Below the pieces are notes generated by a model. The model ran no database searches. It saw nothing but the letters and a program-made list of their open reading frames with translations, and was not told the origin of the DNA. From assembly GCA_002423435.1 (NCBI GenBank), contig DIWE01000018.1:133717-197716 (forward strand): DNA of 64,000 bases, in the 5' to 3' direction. Below, piece by piece: positions 53,581 to 62,225 of the stretch. The translations under genes and the position numbers were made by a program. The first letter of the stretch is position 1, and every line of letters begins with the position of its first letter. The DNA comes from Clostridiales bacterium UBA6114. GTDB taxonomy: Bacteria; Bacillota; Clostridia; Oscillospirales; Butyricicoccaceae.

Positions 53581-55248
53581 ATGGACGATCTTAAAAAAAT
53601 TGCGGCTTTGATTTTTCCCGATATCGACAAAACTCCCGACGATTATGATAAATACTACCCCCCCCGCGCTCTTAAGGAGAAGGCGGAGGTCACCCGTTTC
53701 GCGCCGAGCCCCACCGGCTTTTTGCACATCGGCGGCCTTTTGGCCTCCCTTGTAAGCGAACGCCTCGCCCACCAAAGCGGCGGCGTGTTTTTCCTGAGAA
53801 TCGAGGACACGGACAAAAAGCGCGAGGTCCGCGACGGCGTCTCGGGCATTATAAACGGCCTTTCCTCTTTCGGCATCCGCTGCGACGAGGGCATGACGGG
53901 ACCCGAAAGCTTTACCGGCGCGTACGGCCCCTACCTCCAGAGCGGCCGCGAAAAGATCTATCAGGCGTTTGCGAAGGACCTTTTAGAGCGCGGCCTCGCC
54001 TACCCCTGCTTCTGCACGGAGGAAGAGCTGTCGCTCGTGCGAAGCCGCCAGGAGGCGGACAAGCTTCTGCCCGGCTATTACGGCGCCTTTGCGAAATGCC
54101 GCGGGCTCTCCCCCGCGGATGTCGAGCAGAAATTGAAAAGCGGCCTGCCGTTTGTCGTGCGCCTTCGGTCGAACGGCTCGGAGGAGCGCAAAATCACCTT
54201 CCGGGACCGGATCAAGGGCGAAATCGAGATGCCCCAGAACATTACGGACATCGTGCTTATTAAATCCGACGGGCTTCCGACCTATCATTTCGCGCATGCG
54301 GTCGACGACACGCTGATGCGCACGACGACCGTGGTGCGGGGCGACGAGTGGATCTCCTCCGTACCCGTGCATCTCGAGCTTTTTTCCGCGATCGGGCGGC
54401 GCCGCCCGAACTACGCGCATATCGCGCCGATCATGAAGGAAACGGAAGACGGCGGAAAACGCAAGATATCAAAGCGCAAGGACCCGGAGGCGGCGGTCGA
54501 TTATTTTCTCGAGGAGGGCTACCCGCCCGAGGCCGTGATCGAATATCTGTTAAACCTCGCAAACTCCGGCTTTGAAGACTGGCGGCGGCAGAATCCCGGG
54601 GCGCCCTACGGCGAGTTTCCGTTCGACATCCGGAAAATGAGCCCCTCGGGCGCGCTTTTCGACCTTGTAAAGCTAAACGACGTCAGCAAGGCCGTGATCT
54701 CCCGCTTTACGGCCGAAAAGGTTCTTTCCTCGGTGCTTACCTGGGCAAAGGCGCGCGACGACGGGCTTTTCCGCCTCTTATCGGATAACCCGGACTATGC
54801 GCTCAACATCTTTTCCATCGACCGGGACGTCCCGAAGCCGCGAAAGGACCTCGCGAAATGGAGCGATATCCGGCCGTATATCTCCTATTTTTACGACGAG
54901 CTTTTCGACGGGGCCTACGACCCGCCCGACGTCGAAAAATCGGTCATGGCGGCCGTCATCCGCCGCTACCGGGGGCTTTACGACCCGTCGGACGAAAAGG
55001 ACGTCTGGTTTGACAAGATAAAGGGCCTCTGCGCCCCGTTCGGCTTTGCCTCCGACGTTAAGACCTTTAAGAAGAATCCGGGCGATTACAAGGGCCATAT
55101 CGGCGATATCAGCAATATCGTCCGCGTCGCGGTCACCGGGCGCCGACAATCGCCGGATCTATACCATATATCGAAGCTTTTGGGCCGGGAGCGCCTGCTT
55201 TCGCGGCTTAATCGCTTTCTTACATTCATCGGGGAGGGAAAGGAATGA
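53581..55248 (+). CDS. gltX: Glutamyl-tRNA synthetase
   Basis: A 555-aa class I aaRS. The HIGH-region is VTRFAPSPTGFLHIGGLLASL, LRIEDTDKKREV and the KMSKS loop KRKISKRKDPEAAVDYF are intact. The C-terminal half carries the anticodon-binding helices. The ATG at 53581 follows CCGGAGG seven nt upstream. It overlaps glnS by four nt (ATGA), so the two synthetases for the Glu/Gln pair are translationally coupled. Confidence 0.95.
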   Translation: MDDLKKIAALIFPDIDKTPDDYDKYYPPRALKEKAEVTRFAPSPTGFLHIGGLLASLVSERLAHQSGGVFFLRIEDTDKKREVRDGVSGIINGLSSFGIRCDEGMTGPESFTGAYGPYLQSGREKIYQAFAKDLLERGLAYPCFCTEEELSLVRSRQEADKLLPGYYGAFAKCRGLSPADVEQKLKSGLPFVVRLRSNGSEERKITFRDRIKGEIEMPQNITDIVLIKSDGLPTYHFAHAVDDTLMRTTTVVRGDEWISSVPVHLELFSAIGRRRPNYAHIAPIMKETEDGGKRKISKRKDPEAAVDYFLEEGYPPEAVIEYLLNLANSGFEDWRRQNPGAPYGEFPFDIRKMSPSGALFDLVKLNDVSKAVISRFTAEKVLSSVLTWAKARDDGLFRLLSDNPDYALNIFSIDRDVPKPRKDLAKWSDIRPYISYFYDELFDGAYDPPDVEKSVMAAVIRRYRGLYDPSDEKDVWFDKIKGLCAPFGFASDVKTFKKNPGDYKGHIGDISNIVRVAVTGRRQSPDLYHISKLLGRERLLSRLNRFLTFIGEGKE

Positions 55249-56921
55249 CTGGCGAGGGCATTGCCTCAAATTTCATCCATGATTTTATCGACGAGGACCT
55301 GCGGACGGGGGCGTATGCCCGCGTGCAGACGCGCTTTCCGCCGGAGCCCAACGGATATCTGCACATCGGGCACGTAAAGGCGATCACCATCGATTTCACG
55401 ACCGCGATCAAGTACGGCGGCGTCTGCAACCTGCGCTTAGACGATACAAATCCCGTCAAAGAGGACGACGAATATGTAAACGCGATTATCGAGGACATCC
55501 GCTGGCTCGGGTTCGAGCCGGACAAGATCCTGTACGGCTCGGATTATTTCGACATCTGCCACGAAAGCGCCTTAAAGCTGATACGAAAGAGCAAGGCATA
55601 TGTCTGCGACCTGTCGGCCGAGGAAATCCGGCTTTACCGCGGCACCCTAAAGGAGCCCGGCAGGGAGAGCCCGTTTCGAAGCCGTTCCGTCGAAGAAAAC
55701 CTGGACCTCTTCGAGCGGATGCGCCTCGGCGAATTTGAAAACGGGGAAAAAACGCTGCGGGCCAAAATCGACATGACTTCGGGGAATCTGAACATGCGCG
55801 ACCCGGTGATCTACCGCATCATGAAGGTGCCCCACGCGCGCACGGGCGACAAGTGGTGCATCTATCCGATGTACGATTTCAACCATCCGATCTCCGACGC
55901 GGCCGAGGGGGTCACGCATTCGCTGTGCACGCTCGAATTTGAGGACCACCGGCCGCTCTACGACTGGGTCCTAAAGGAGATCGAGTGGCCGAGCCCGCCG
56001 CGCCAGATCGAGTTTGCGCGCCTGAACTTAAACTTCACGCTGACGAGCAAGCGCAAATGTCTCGCGCTTGTGCAAAACGCCGCCGTCTCCGGCTGGGACG
56101 ACCCGCGCATGGCGACAATCGCCGGCATGCGCAGGCGCGGCTATCCGGCCTCGGCCCTGCGCAGCTTTGTCGAAAAGGCCGGCGTATCGAAGACGTACAG
56201 TGTCGTCGACTACGCGCTTTTGGAGCACTGCGTGCGCGACGAATTAAACGGGAGCGCGCCGCGCGCGATGGCGGTACTCGACCCGATCAAAGTGACGATC
56301 GAAAATTACCCGGAATCGAAAACGGAAACCTTTGAGGTTTTGATAAATCCGGAAATGCCGGAGCTCGGAACGAGGGAGATGACCTTCTCAAAGCACCTCT
56401 ATATCGAGCGCGACGATTTCATGGAGGAACCGGTAAAGGGGTATTTCCGCCTGTCGCCGGGCGCCGAGGTGCGCTTTAAGAGCGCGTACTTCCTCACCTG
56501 CAAAAAGGTCGTAAAGGACGAAACCGGCAGGGTGTGCGAGCTCATCTGCACCTACGACCCCGAAACCCGGGGCGGCGACTCCCCGGATAAGCGCAAGGTA
56601 AAGGGCACGATCCACTGGGTCGACCAGAAAAACTGCGTCGACGCCGAGGTGCGGCTTTACGACCGGCTGTTTCTGACGGAGAACCCGTCGGAGGACACCG
56701 AAAGCGGAAACTTCATGGACAACGTAAACCCCGAGTCGCTGCGCGTCGCCAAGGGCGCAAAGCTCGAAAAATATCTGTCGGAGACTAACGTCGGGGATAC
56801 GTTCCAGTTCCTGCGCACCGGTTACTTCTCTAAGGACCCGGCCTCGACGGAGGATACGCCCGTTTTCAACCGGATCGTATCTCTAAAGGATTCCTGGGCA
56901 AAGGCGGCAAACGGGCGTTAA
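55245..56921 (+). CDS. glnS: Glutaminyl-tRNA synthetase
   Basis: A 558-aa class Ic aaRS with TRFPPEPNGYLHIGHVKAI, LRLDDTNPVKEDDEYV, MYDFNHPISDAAEGVTHSLCTLEFEDHRPLYDW and the KMSKS equivalent LTSKRKCLAL. Two C-terminal anticodon beta-barrels carry TFSKHLYIERDDF and GTIHWVD. Its presence implies direct Gln-tRNA charging; whether the amidotransferase route (gatCAB) also exists cannot be seen here. It is coupled to gltX. A small hairpin (56930-56950) ends the operon. Confidence 0.96.
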   Translation: MTGEGIASNFIHDFIDEDLRTGAYARVQTRFPPEPNGYLHIGHVKAITIDFTTAIKYGGVCNLRLDDTNPVKEDDEYVNAIIEDIRWLGFEPDKILYGSDYFDICHESALKLIRKSKAYVCDLSAEEIRLYRGTLKEPGRESPFRSRSVEENLDLFERMRLGEFENGEKTLRAKIDMTSGNLNMRDPVIYRIMKVPHARTGDKWCIYPMYDFNHPISDAAEGVTHSLCTLEFEDHRPLYDWVLKEIEWPSPPRQIEFARLNLNFTLTSKRKCLALVQNAAVSGWDDPRMATIAGMRRRGYPASALRSFVEKAGVSKTYSVVDYALLEHCVRDELNGSAPRAMAVLDPIKVTIENYPESKTETFEVLINPEMPELGTREMTFSKHLYIERDDFMEEPVKGYFRLSPGAEVRFKSAYFLTCKKVVKDETGRVCELICTYDPETRGGDSPDKRKVKGTIHWVDQKNCVDAEVRLYDRLFLTENPSEDTESGNFMDNVNPESLRVAKGAKLEKYLSETNVGDTFQFLRTGYFSKDPASTEDTPVFNRIVSLKDSWAKAANGR

Positions 56922-56929
56922 AACAGCAG

Positions 56930-56950
56930 CCGCCGGTGAAAGGCGGTTTT
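56930..56950 (+). terminator. Terminator of gltX-glnS
   Basis: Short stem CCGCC/GGCGG, 7-nt loop, followed by TTTT, 9 bp after the glnS stop. Weak but well placed. Confidence 0.5.
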
Positions 56951-57502
56951 GCATTGACCCTATAGGGGTCTGTTGCCAGCGGCCCCTCAAAGGGTGCGCT
57001 GTTTTGTCAACCGCTCAGGTCACTCTGACAGCCCCTGAAGGGGTCCTCGTCTTCCTTTACACTTTCCCTGTCAAGCATCTTATCCGCATCTCTACAATTT
57101 TCATTCATTTGGACTCCCCCCTTCTGTTTTCCTGAGCGGTCGGCGAAACCTGCTCATTTTATCAGGCGGGGGGATTTTTGTCCTCCTGCACGGCATAGCC
57201 GCTTTTAGTCTTACGCGCATAGCGTGTGGTTGCATATACGCGTCGGCTTCCGCTCGACGTATAATTCAAAGGGGAGCGCCGTTTAAGCAGCTCCCCTAAG
57301 CCCGCATCCAAATCCAAGGAACGTCTTAAATTTGTTTTCCGGTCTTAATACGCTCCATTGTTTTCCAAACCTGCGATTCATACCGCCGCCATGCCGGGGC
57401 GCGTCCGAAAAAATCGGAATTCATTTTTGCAAGTCTGCTTAGTTTCCGAACGGCCGCACGCTCACACCCGGAACCGTTTTGGCCTGCGGGCGCGATACCG
57501 GA
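56951..57502. other. Intergenic region with a tiny ORF and inverted repeats
   Basis: 552 bp. A 33-aa minus-strand ORF is listed separately. It is flanked by CCGCTCAGG (57011-57019) and CCTGAGCGG (57133-57141). A CTGAAGGGG/CCCTCAAAGGG-rich stretch and a hairpin at 57150-57170 are also visible. Otherwise nothing recognisable. The sequence may hold decayed mobile DNA. Confidence 0.45.
57007..57108 (-). CDS. Tiny ORF (33 aa), doubtful
   Basis: Starts MNENCRDADKMLDRESVK and ends CQSDLSG-stop. A strong GGGGGGAG ribosome site lies five nt before the ATG. The product is acidic and Cys-containing. I do not recognise it. It could be a short peptide, or the tail of an inserted repeat bounded by CCGCTCAGG/CCTGAGCGG. 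Confidence 0.3.
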   Translation of the reverse strand: MNENCRDADKMLDRESVKEDEDPFRGCQSDLSG

Positions 57503-58906
57503 TTATTCTGAAACGGCGGGACTGTTTTTAGCCGAGGATCTTTTCCTAAGCTGATCCATAATGGATTCAAACAGTTTTCTGTTAATCCTATAGCGTGAGA
57601 AAAGGAAACCCAATAAAATGGCAAGTATACCGGGAACCGTGGTAAATAAATGGTGGATTGTGTTGAGTACTACAGGTGTCTGTTCCGCGTTCGCGATATA
57701 TCCAAGCCGTGCCAATAATAAACTCACACCGGCCGTGCCAAAGGCAATTCCAAACTTACTCCCCAAAGAGACAAAAGAGTACATAAAACCATCGATGCGG
57801 ATGCCGCTTTTTAATTCACTGTATTCTACTGTGTCCGGAATAACACTGAACACACCGGTGCAAAGCATACCCATAAAGAACTGAGATACGGCGGCCAGCA
57901 TGTAGAAAAAGACAGGGCTGTATAGCGGGGAGGTAAAAAACATGATGATAAAACTGATCCCGCACAGGACACATGCTAACCCGGTAACATGTCCTTTATT
58001 GCCAATCCTGTTATATATAGGCGCGAAACAAAAGCAGCCAAGGATTAATGGCAACAGGCCGACCAGATTGTAAACAGTGACAAGATTTTCGTTTCCCACA
58101 CAGTATTTGAAATAGTAAATAAACATGGCATTGCGTCCGTGAAGATAAAACCCCCAAACAAATTGTCCTAAAAATGCAATCACAAACGGGCCGTTTGTAA
58201 ATACAGCCTTCAGCTTTTGCCCCAACGGATAGGGGATTGACTTCTCTGGCACAACAACTTCATTGCAGGTTCGGAAAACGACGATCTGACAGAGGAAGAA
58301 AATAATCGCGAAGGAAACAGTGACCCAGAGGAACCCCTTGATTTGGTCGCCGCTGCCGAATAGCGCAACTAAGGGGATTACAATCACGCCGATACTGCCA
58401 CAGGCAATGTTTGAAAAGGCAATACGTACACTGGATAAGCGTCCGCGTTCATCTGTGTTCTGAGTCATTACGCTCGTCATGGAGCCATAAGGAATATTGA
58501 CACAGGTATATGCAAGTACCAACAAACCATATGTAATGTACATGTATACAATCTTGGAGGTATTATTCCATTGCGGATGAGCCCAGAAAAGTAGTATTAA
58601 TAGGATCGCCGTAGGCGGGGCGGCAAACAATACCCACGGCTTGTAACGCCCCCAGCGACTCTTGCTCCGGTCTGCAAGTGTTCCGACGATGGGGTCGTTG
58701 ATGGCATCCCATCCCCGGGCAATCAACATCAGCAAAGAAACAGCGGCCATCGGGATACAAAATACATCAGAATAGAAAAACATTAGATATGAGCCAACAT
58801 ATGACCAGCTGAAATTATTTCCGAAATCACCTATGGCGTAATAACACAACTGCCGTTTGGTAAATCTGACATCAGTATTGGCTGTGTTGCTTCCGGCATT
58901 TTCCAC
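57503..58906 (-). CDS. GPH-family (MFS) sugar:cation symporter
   Basis: A 467-aa protein with 12 predicted helices. Glycoside-pentoside-hexuronide family marks are FTKRQLCYYAIGDFGNNFSWSYVGSYLMFFYSDVF, LMLIARGWDAINDPIVGTLADRSKSRWGRYKPWVLF (the D-x-x-x-G-x-x-x-D-R loop) and IPYGSMTSVMTQNTDERGRLSS. It imports a sugar, glycoside or polyol with H+ or Na+. It is the last gene of the minus operon behind the transketolase genes; the MDR dehydrogenase lies 35 bp upstream. Confidence 0.9.
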   Translation of the reverse strand: MENAGSNTANTDVRFTKRQLCYYAIGDFGNNFSWSYVGSYLMFFYSDVFCIPMAAVSLLMLIARGWDAINDPIVGTLADRSKSRWGRYKPWVLFAAPPTAILLILLFWAHPQWNNTSKIVYMYITYGLLVLAYTCVNIPYGSMTSVMTQNTDERGRLSSVRIAFSNIACGSIGVIVIPLVALFGSGDQIKGFLWVTVSFAIIFFLCQIVVFRTCNEVVVPEKSIPYPLGQKLKAVFTNGPFVIAFLGQFVWGFYLHGRNAMFIYYFKYCVGNENLVTVYNLVGLLPLILGCFCFAPIYNRIGNKGHVTGLACVLCGISFIIMFFTSPLYSPVFFYMLAAVSQFFMGMLCTGVFSVIPDTVEYSELKSGIRIDGFMYSFVSLGSKFGIAFGTAGVSLLLARLGYIANAEQTPVVLNTIHHLFTTVPGILAILLGFLFSRYRINRKLFESIMDQLRKRSSAKNSPAVSE

Positions 58907-58941
58907 AAGATTCTCCTCCTTTAATCGCTTCTCTGCCTGTT

Positions 58942-59955
58942 TTATTCAAATGTAATTATACCTTTGATATATTCGGGCGGATTCCGGGAAAGCAATTCGA
59001 ATCCCTTTCCGATCTCTGAAAAGGGAATGCGGTGGGTGATCAGTTCGTTGGTCGGGAAAACTCCTTTGATGTATGCTTCTACGCCAATCCGGAAGACCCC
59101 CATGTAATCATCCGTGTACCACGGGTGAACCACATGGATTTCCGGTGACCGATACATAAGATTATAGCCCATCTCGACGTCCCACAGCACTTCCTTAGCA
59201 TAGACAGAGGGTGCGAGAATTCTGCCGTGCCCCGGCAGTTTGCTGATCTTGAGCGCGGAAGCCAACCCTTTCAGACTGCCGGTAATTTCTACTACGCAGT
59301 CATAAAATTTGCCGCCTGTCAAATCGTAGGAGACATCTTCAATATCCACTTTAGCGGGGTTCATAATCCGGGTGGCCCCGTATTTACTAGCCAGCTGCAA
59401 ACGGTTATCATCAAAGTCTATAGCAACTAACTCCCCCAGATTTCTCCCCTTGAGGGCCGAAATGACCATAAGGCCCATAAAACCGCAGCCGATAACGGCG
59501 ATCTTATCTCCAAGCTTGGGAGTCACGGCACGCGCGATGTTGGACACGCACATCATCGGCTCCCCGATACAGGCATCAATGGGCTTGCTGGTCTGCGGAA
59601 TCTTCATCATTTGCGCGTCTTCGGGGACCAGCAAATGTGTGGCAAAGCTCTCCAGCAGAAATCCGGTAACAAATTCTCCGGGCTTATATCGTGTGACTGC
59701 CTTCCCGACAGCGTCTACCTTACATACCGGTTCGTGACCCAACGGCATAGGATAGGGGACGTTTTTGATCATTGCGCCGTAACCACGCGCATGAAATCCC
59801 GCCGCGCTGGTGCCCAAATAGGCAGGGACATCCGAATGACAAAGACCGACGCTGATTACTTTCAAAAGCACTTCATTGGCGCGGAGAAGGGGAATCTCCT
59901 GTTCGACAAAATCAAAAGTTTTGGGGCCCGTCAAAACCGCGACTGTCCTCTTCAT
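58942..59955 (-). CDS. Medium-chain zinc dehydrogenase without the structural zinc lobe
   Basis: A 337-aa MDR protein. Catalytic zinc site: CHSD and GHEPVC. NAD site: IAVIGCGFMGLMVISALKGRN. The four-Cys structural-zinc loop is missing: the stretch after GEFVTGF reads LLESFATHLLVPEDA. That is seen in some sorbitol/xylitol-type and archaeal enzymes. Start ATG 59955 follows AAGGA. It lies between the transketolase and symporter genes and is probably the polyol or sugar dehydrogenase making a ketose for the transketolase. Confidence 0.82.
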   Translation of the reverse strand: MKRTVAVLTGPKTFDFVEQEIPLLRANEVLLKVISVGLCHSDVPAYLGTSAAGFHARGYGAMIKNVPYPMPLGHEPVCKVDAVGKAVTRYKPGEFVTGFLLESFATHLLVPEDAQMMKIPQTSKPIDACIGEPMMCVSNIARAVTPKLGDKIAVIGCGFMGLMVISALKGRNLGELVAIDFDDNRLQLASKYGATRIMNPAKVDIEDVSYDLTGGKFYDCVVEITGSLKGLASALKISKLPGHGRILAPSVYAKEVLWDVEMGYNLMYRSPEIHVVHPWYTDDYMGVFRIGVEAYIKGVFPTNELITHRIPFSEIGKGFELLSRNPPEYIKGIITFE

Positions 59956-59977
59956 AATGCACGATCCTTTCAAACAA

Positions 59978-60952
59978 TTATTTTTTACTGATTGCCAAAA
60001 CGGCTTTCCGGGCGATATCCTCTGCGGTAAGATGAAACTTATTTTTTAGAAATTCCACAGGACCCACTTCACCGAATACTCCGTCAACGCCAACTCTTTC
60101 AATGACCACCGGATATTCACAGGAGAGAACCTCTGCCACGGCGCTGCCCAGACCACCGATAATGTTGTGGTTCTCGGCAGTGACAACAGCACCCGTCTTT
60201 TTGGCACTGGCAATGAGAAGCTCCTTATCAATAGGTTTGATGCTAAACATATCCACCAGTTCTGCTGAAATGCCCTGTTCAGACAGAAGCTGTGCCGCTT
60301 TCAATCCTTCCTCAACCATGATGCCGCTGGCCACGATGGTGACATCTCCGCCTTTTCTCAGAATTACGCCGCTGCCAATTTCAAAGCTGGAGCCTTCTTC
60401 ATAGAGCTTTACCATATTTTTGCGAACCACCCGAACATAAAACATGCCGACTTTGTTTTCCAGTTGTCTGAGGAGGTCGGCCAACATAGTGCTGTCGCTG
60501 GGCTCCAGGATTGTAAGCCCCGGGAAAGCGTGAAGCGCGGCAATGTCCTCAAAAGGCATATGCGTTCCGCCGTTATAGGAGGCCGTGACGCCCGGATCCG
60601 AACCGATGAGCCGGACATTCGCGCCCGCATAGCAACCGGAGATAAAAATTTGATCGTTGGCACGGCGGGACAAGAACGGTGCAAAAGTATGAATGTACGG
60701 TATTTTTCCGGTAGCGGACAATCCGCAGGCCACCCCAACCATATTGGCTTCCTGTATTCCACAGTTCACAAACTGGCTGGGATAGGTTTCCTGCATTTTT
60801 TTGACGTTGCCTGCAAGGATACAGGCGCCCAGATCGGCTTCAATATCCATTATTGAAGCATTTTTTTCCATCAGGGACATCATTGTTTCATAATAAACGC
60901 TTGCCATGGTTTTGTTTTCAATTTCGTTTGTTTCGCAAAGTTCAATATGCAC
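59978..60952 (-). CDS. Transketolase C-terminal subunit (split type)
   Basis: A 324-aa protein with the pyrimidine-binding domain (MASVYYETMMSLMEKNASIMDIEADLGACI, FVNCGIQEANMVGVACGLSATGKIPYIHTFAPFLSRRANDQI). The catalytic Glu is in GIQEAN. A transketolase C-domain follows (VVTAENHNIIGGLGSAVAEVLS). GTG start at 60952 has GGGGAG nine nt upstream. Pairs with the N-subunit 16 bp upstream. Confidence 0.92.
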   Translation of the reverse strand: MHIELCETNEIENKTMASVYYETMMSLMEKNASIMDIEADLGACILAGNVKKMQETYPSQFVNCGIQEANMVGVACGLSATGKIPYIHTFAPFLSRRANDQIFISGCYAGANVRLIGSDPGVTASYNGGTHMPFEDIAALHAFPGLTILEPSDSTMLADLLRQLENKVGMFYVRVVRKNMVKLYEEGSSFEIGSGVILRKGGDVTIVASGIMVEEGLKAAQLLSEQGISAELVDMFSIKPIDKELLIASAKKTGAVVTAENHNIIGGLGSAVAEVLSCEYPVVIERVGVDGVFGEVGPVEFLKNKFHLTAEDIARKAVLAISKK

Positions 60953-60968
60953 GATATTTCTCTCCCCT

Positions 60969-61793
60969 TTATTGATTTTGTAATGCCCGGATTGCCTCGT
61001 CCATTTCCTCAGCGGTTACGTTTATATGATGATTCCACTGCCGCTCCGCAAAGGTACACCCCTTTCCCTTGACCGTATTTAGAATAATGGCTGACGGAAC
61101 GCCCTTGATTCCTTTTGCTCTTGCGATAGCACATTGAATCTGACTCATGTCGTGTCCGTCCACCGCGGCAGCATCCCAATTAAAGCTTTTAAACTTTTCT
61201 ACGTAAGACTGCATGTTTTCAATGTTGGAGGTATAATCATCTAATTGCGCCTTGTTGTCGTCGACGAAAAGAATCAGGTTATCGAGTCTTTTCTGGGCGG
61301 CAAAGAGAACGGCTTCCCAGATTTGCCCTTCTTGGGACTCGCCATCTCCAATGATACAGTAGGTCATATTGTCTTTTTTATCCATCGAATGCCCCAAGGC
61401 AATTCCACAGGCTATCGAAAGCCCTTGGCCCAGCGATCCGGTAGTCATATCGATTCCGGGAGTTTTTTTTCGGTCGCAATGGCTGGGAAGATGAGTATTG
61501 GGCTGATTGAGCGTGTCCATCCAGTCCATGGGGAAGAACCCTTTAAGAGCCAGCGCCGCATAGACGGCAGGCCCCGCATGCCCTTTAGAGCAGATCAGCC
61601 AATCTCGGTTGTCCCAAGAGGGATTCTGGGGATCGTACCGCATTTCCATACCATACAGTACACTGAGGAGTTCGACAATGGACATGGATCCGCCGATATG
61701 TCCAAAGCCACGAACACCGATTTGGCGGATCGTTTGGACGCGGATTTGGGTAGAGAAATCGGTAAGTTTCTTTAAAGTAACCTGATCAATCAT
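60969..61793 (-). CDS. Transketolase N-terminal subunit (split type)
   Basis: A 274-aa thiamine-diphosphate-binding half with GFGHIGGSMSIVELLSVLYG, SKGHAGPAVYAALALKGFF, TGSLGQGLSIACGIALGHS and the TPP motif GDGESQEGQIWEAVLFAAQKRLDNLILFVDDN. Split transketolases often serve specialised C2-transfer steps, not the housekeeping pathway. ATG 61793 has AGGGG eight nt upstream. A sigma-54 promoter lies at 61863-61877. It is the first gene of the operon. Confidence 0.93.
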   Translation of the reverse strand: MIDQVTLKKLTDFSTQIRVQTIRQIGVRGFGHIGGSMSIVELLSVLYGMEMRYDPQNPSWDNRDWLICSKGHAGPAVYAALALKGFFPMDWMDTLNQPNTHLPSHCDRKKTPGIDMTTGSLGQGLSIACGIALGHSMDKKDNMTYCIIGDGESQEGQIWEAVLFAAQKRLDNLILFVDDNKAQLDDYTSNIENMQSYVEKFKSFNWDAAAVDGHDMSQIQCAIARAKGIKGVPSAIILNTVKGKGCTFAERQWNHHINVTAEEMDEAIRALQNQ

Positions 61794-61862
61794 TAAAAAT
61801 ACCCCTTTCTGCCTGCGGGACGGTTTAAACCTCATGTCCCACCGGTTCTAATGGCTTAAGAA

Positions 61863-61877
61863 GCAATAATCATGCCA
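61863..61877 (-). promoter_or_regulatory. Sigma-54 promoter of the transketolase operon
   Basis: On the minus strand TGGCAT-N5-TTGCT, with GG at -24 (61875-61876) and GC at -12 (61863-61864), ten nt apart. It lies 70 bp upstream of the first gene's ATG. Confidence 0.75.
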
Positions 61878-61945
61878 TAATAAGGAAGCGGCAAAAAAGG
61901 CTGCAAGATTCGCACTTCTCCGTATGAATCTGATGGTTACATTTT

Positions 61946-61994
61946 GCACATTGCGAAATTTCGCAATAAGCAGGCGCGAAATTTCGCAATGTGC
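61946..61994. promoter_or_regulatory. Upstream activating site: 19-bp inverted repeat
   Basis: GCACATTGCGAAATTTCGC (61946-61964) and its exact complement GCGAAATTTCGCAATGTGC (61976-61994), 11 nt apart. Each arm contains the palindrome GCGAAATTTCGC. It lies midway between two sigma-54 promoters, about 70 and 100 bp from the -24 elements. It is the expected binding site for the sigma-54 activator at 63445. Confidence 0.75.
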
Positions 61995-62091
61995 GAATTC
62001 AAAATGCAAATTTTTAGCTGCATTCCATATAAAAACAGAAGCGTACTCAAAAAGCCGCTATCTTGGACGGCTCAAAAATAAAATTTATGTT

Positions 62092-62107
62092 TGGCATGCA
62101 ATTTGCT
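62092..62107 (+). promoter_or_regulatory. Sigma-54 promoter of the iron alcohol dehydrogenase gene
   Basis: TTGGCAT-N5-TTGCT with GG (62093-62094) and GC (62105-62106) ten nt apart. It matches the minus-strand promoter at 61863 at every consensus position, about 120 bp upstream of the ATG. Confidence 0.75.
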
Positions 62108-62225
62108 CTCTTTTTAATGAGATAACTGTTGCTTACACTCTCTTTTTAAAGTCAACTTTGAGTGGACAGTTAATCAGGGATACAGGCCCCGAAGCCTGTA
62201 AATAACGGAAGAGGAGTTGTGTACG

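Noticed and set aside
52957..53775. 272-codon minus-strand frame over the GDT1-type gene
   Set aside because: Antisense of two membrane-motif repeats and the gltX start; it has no domain of its own.
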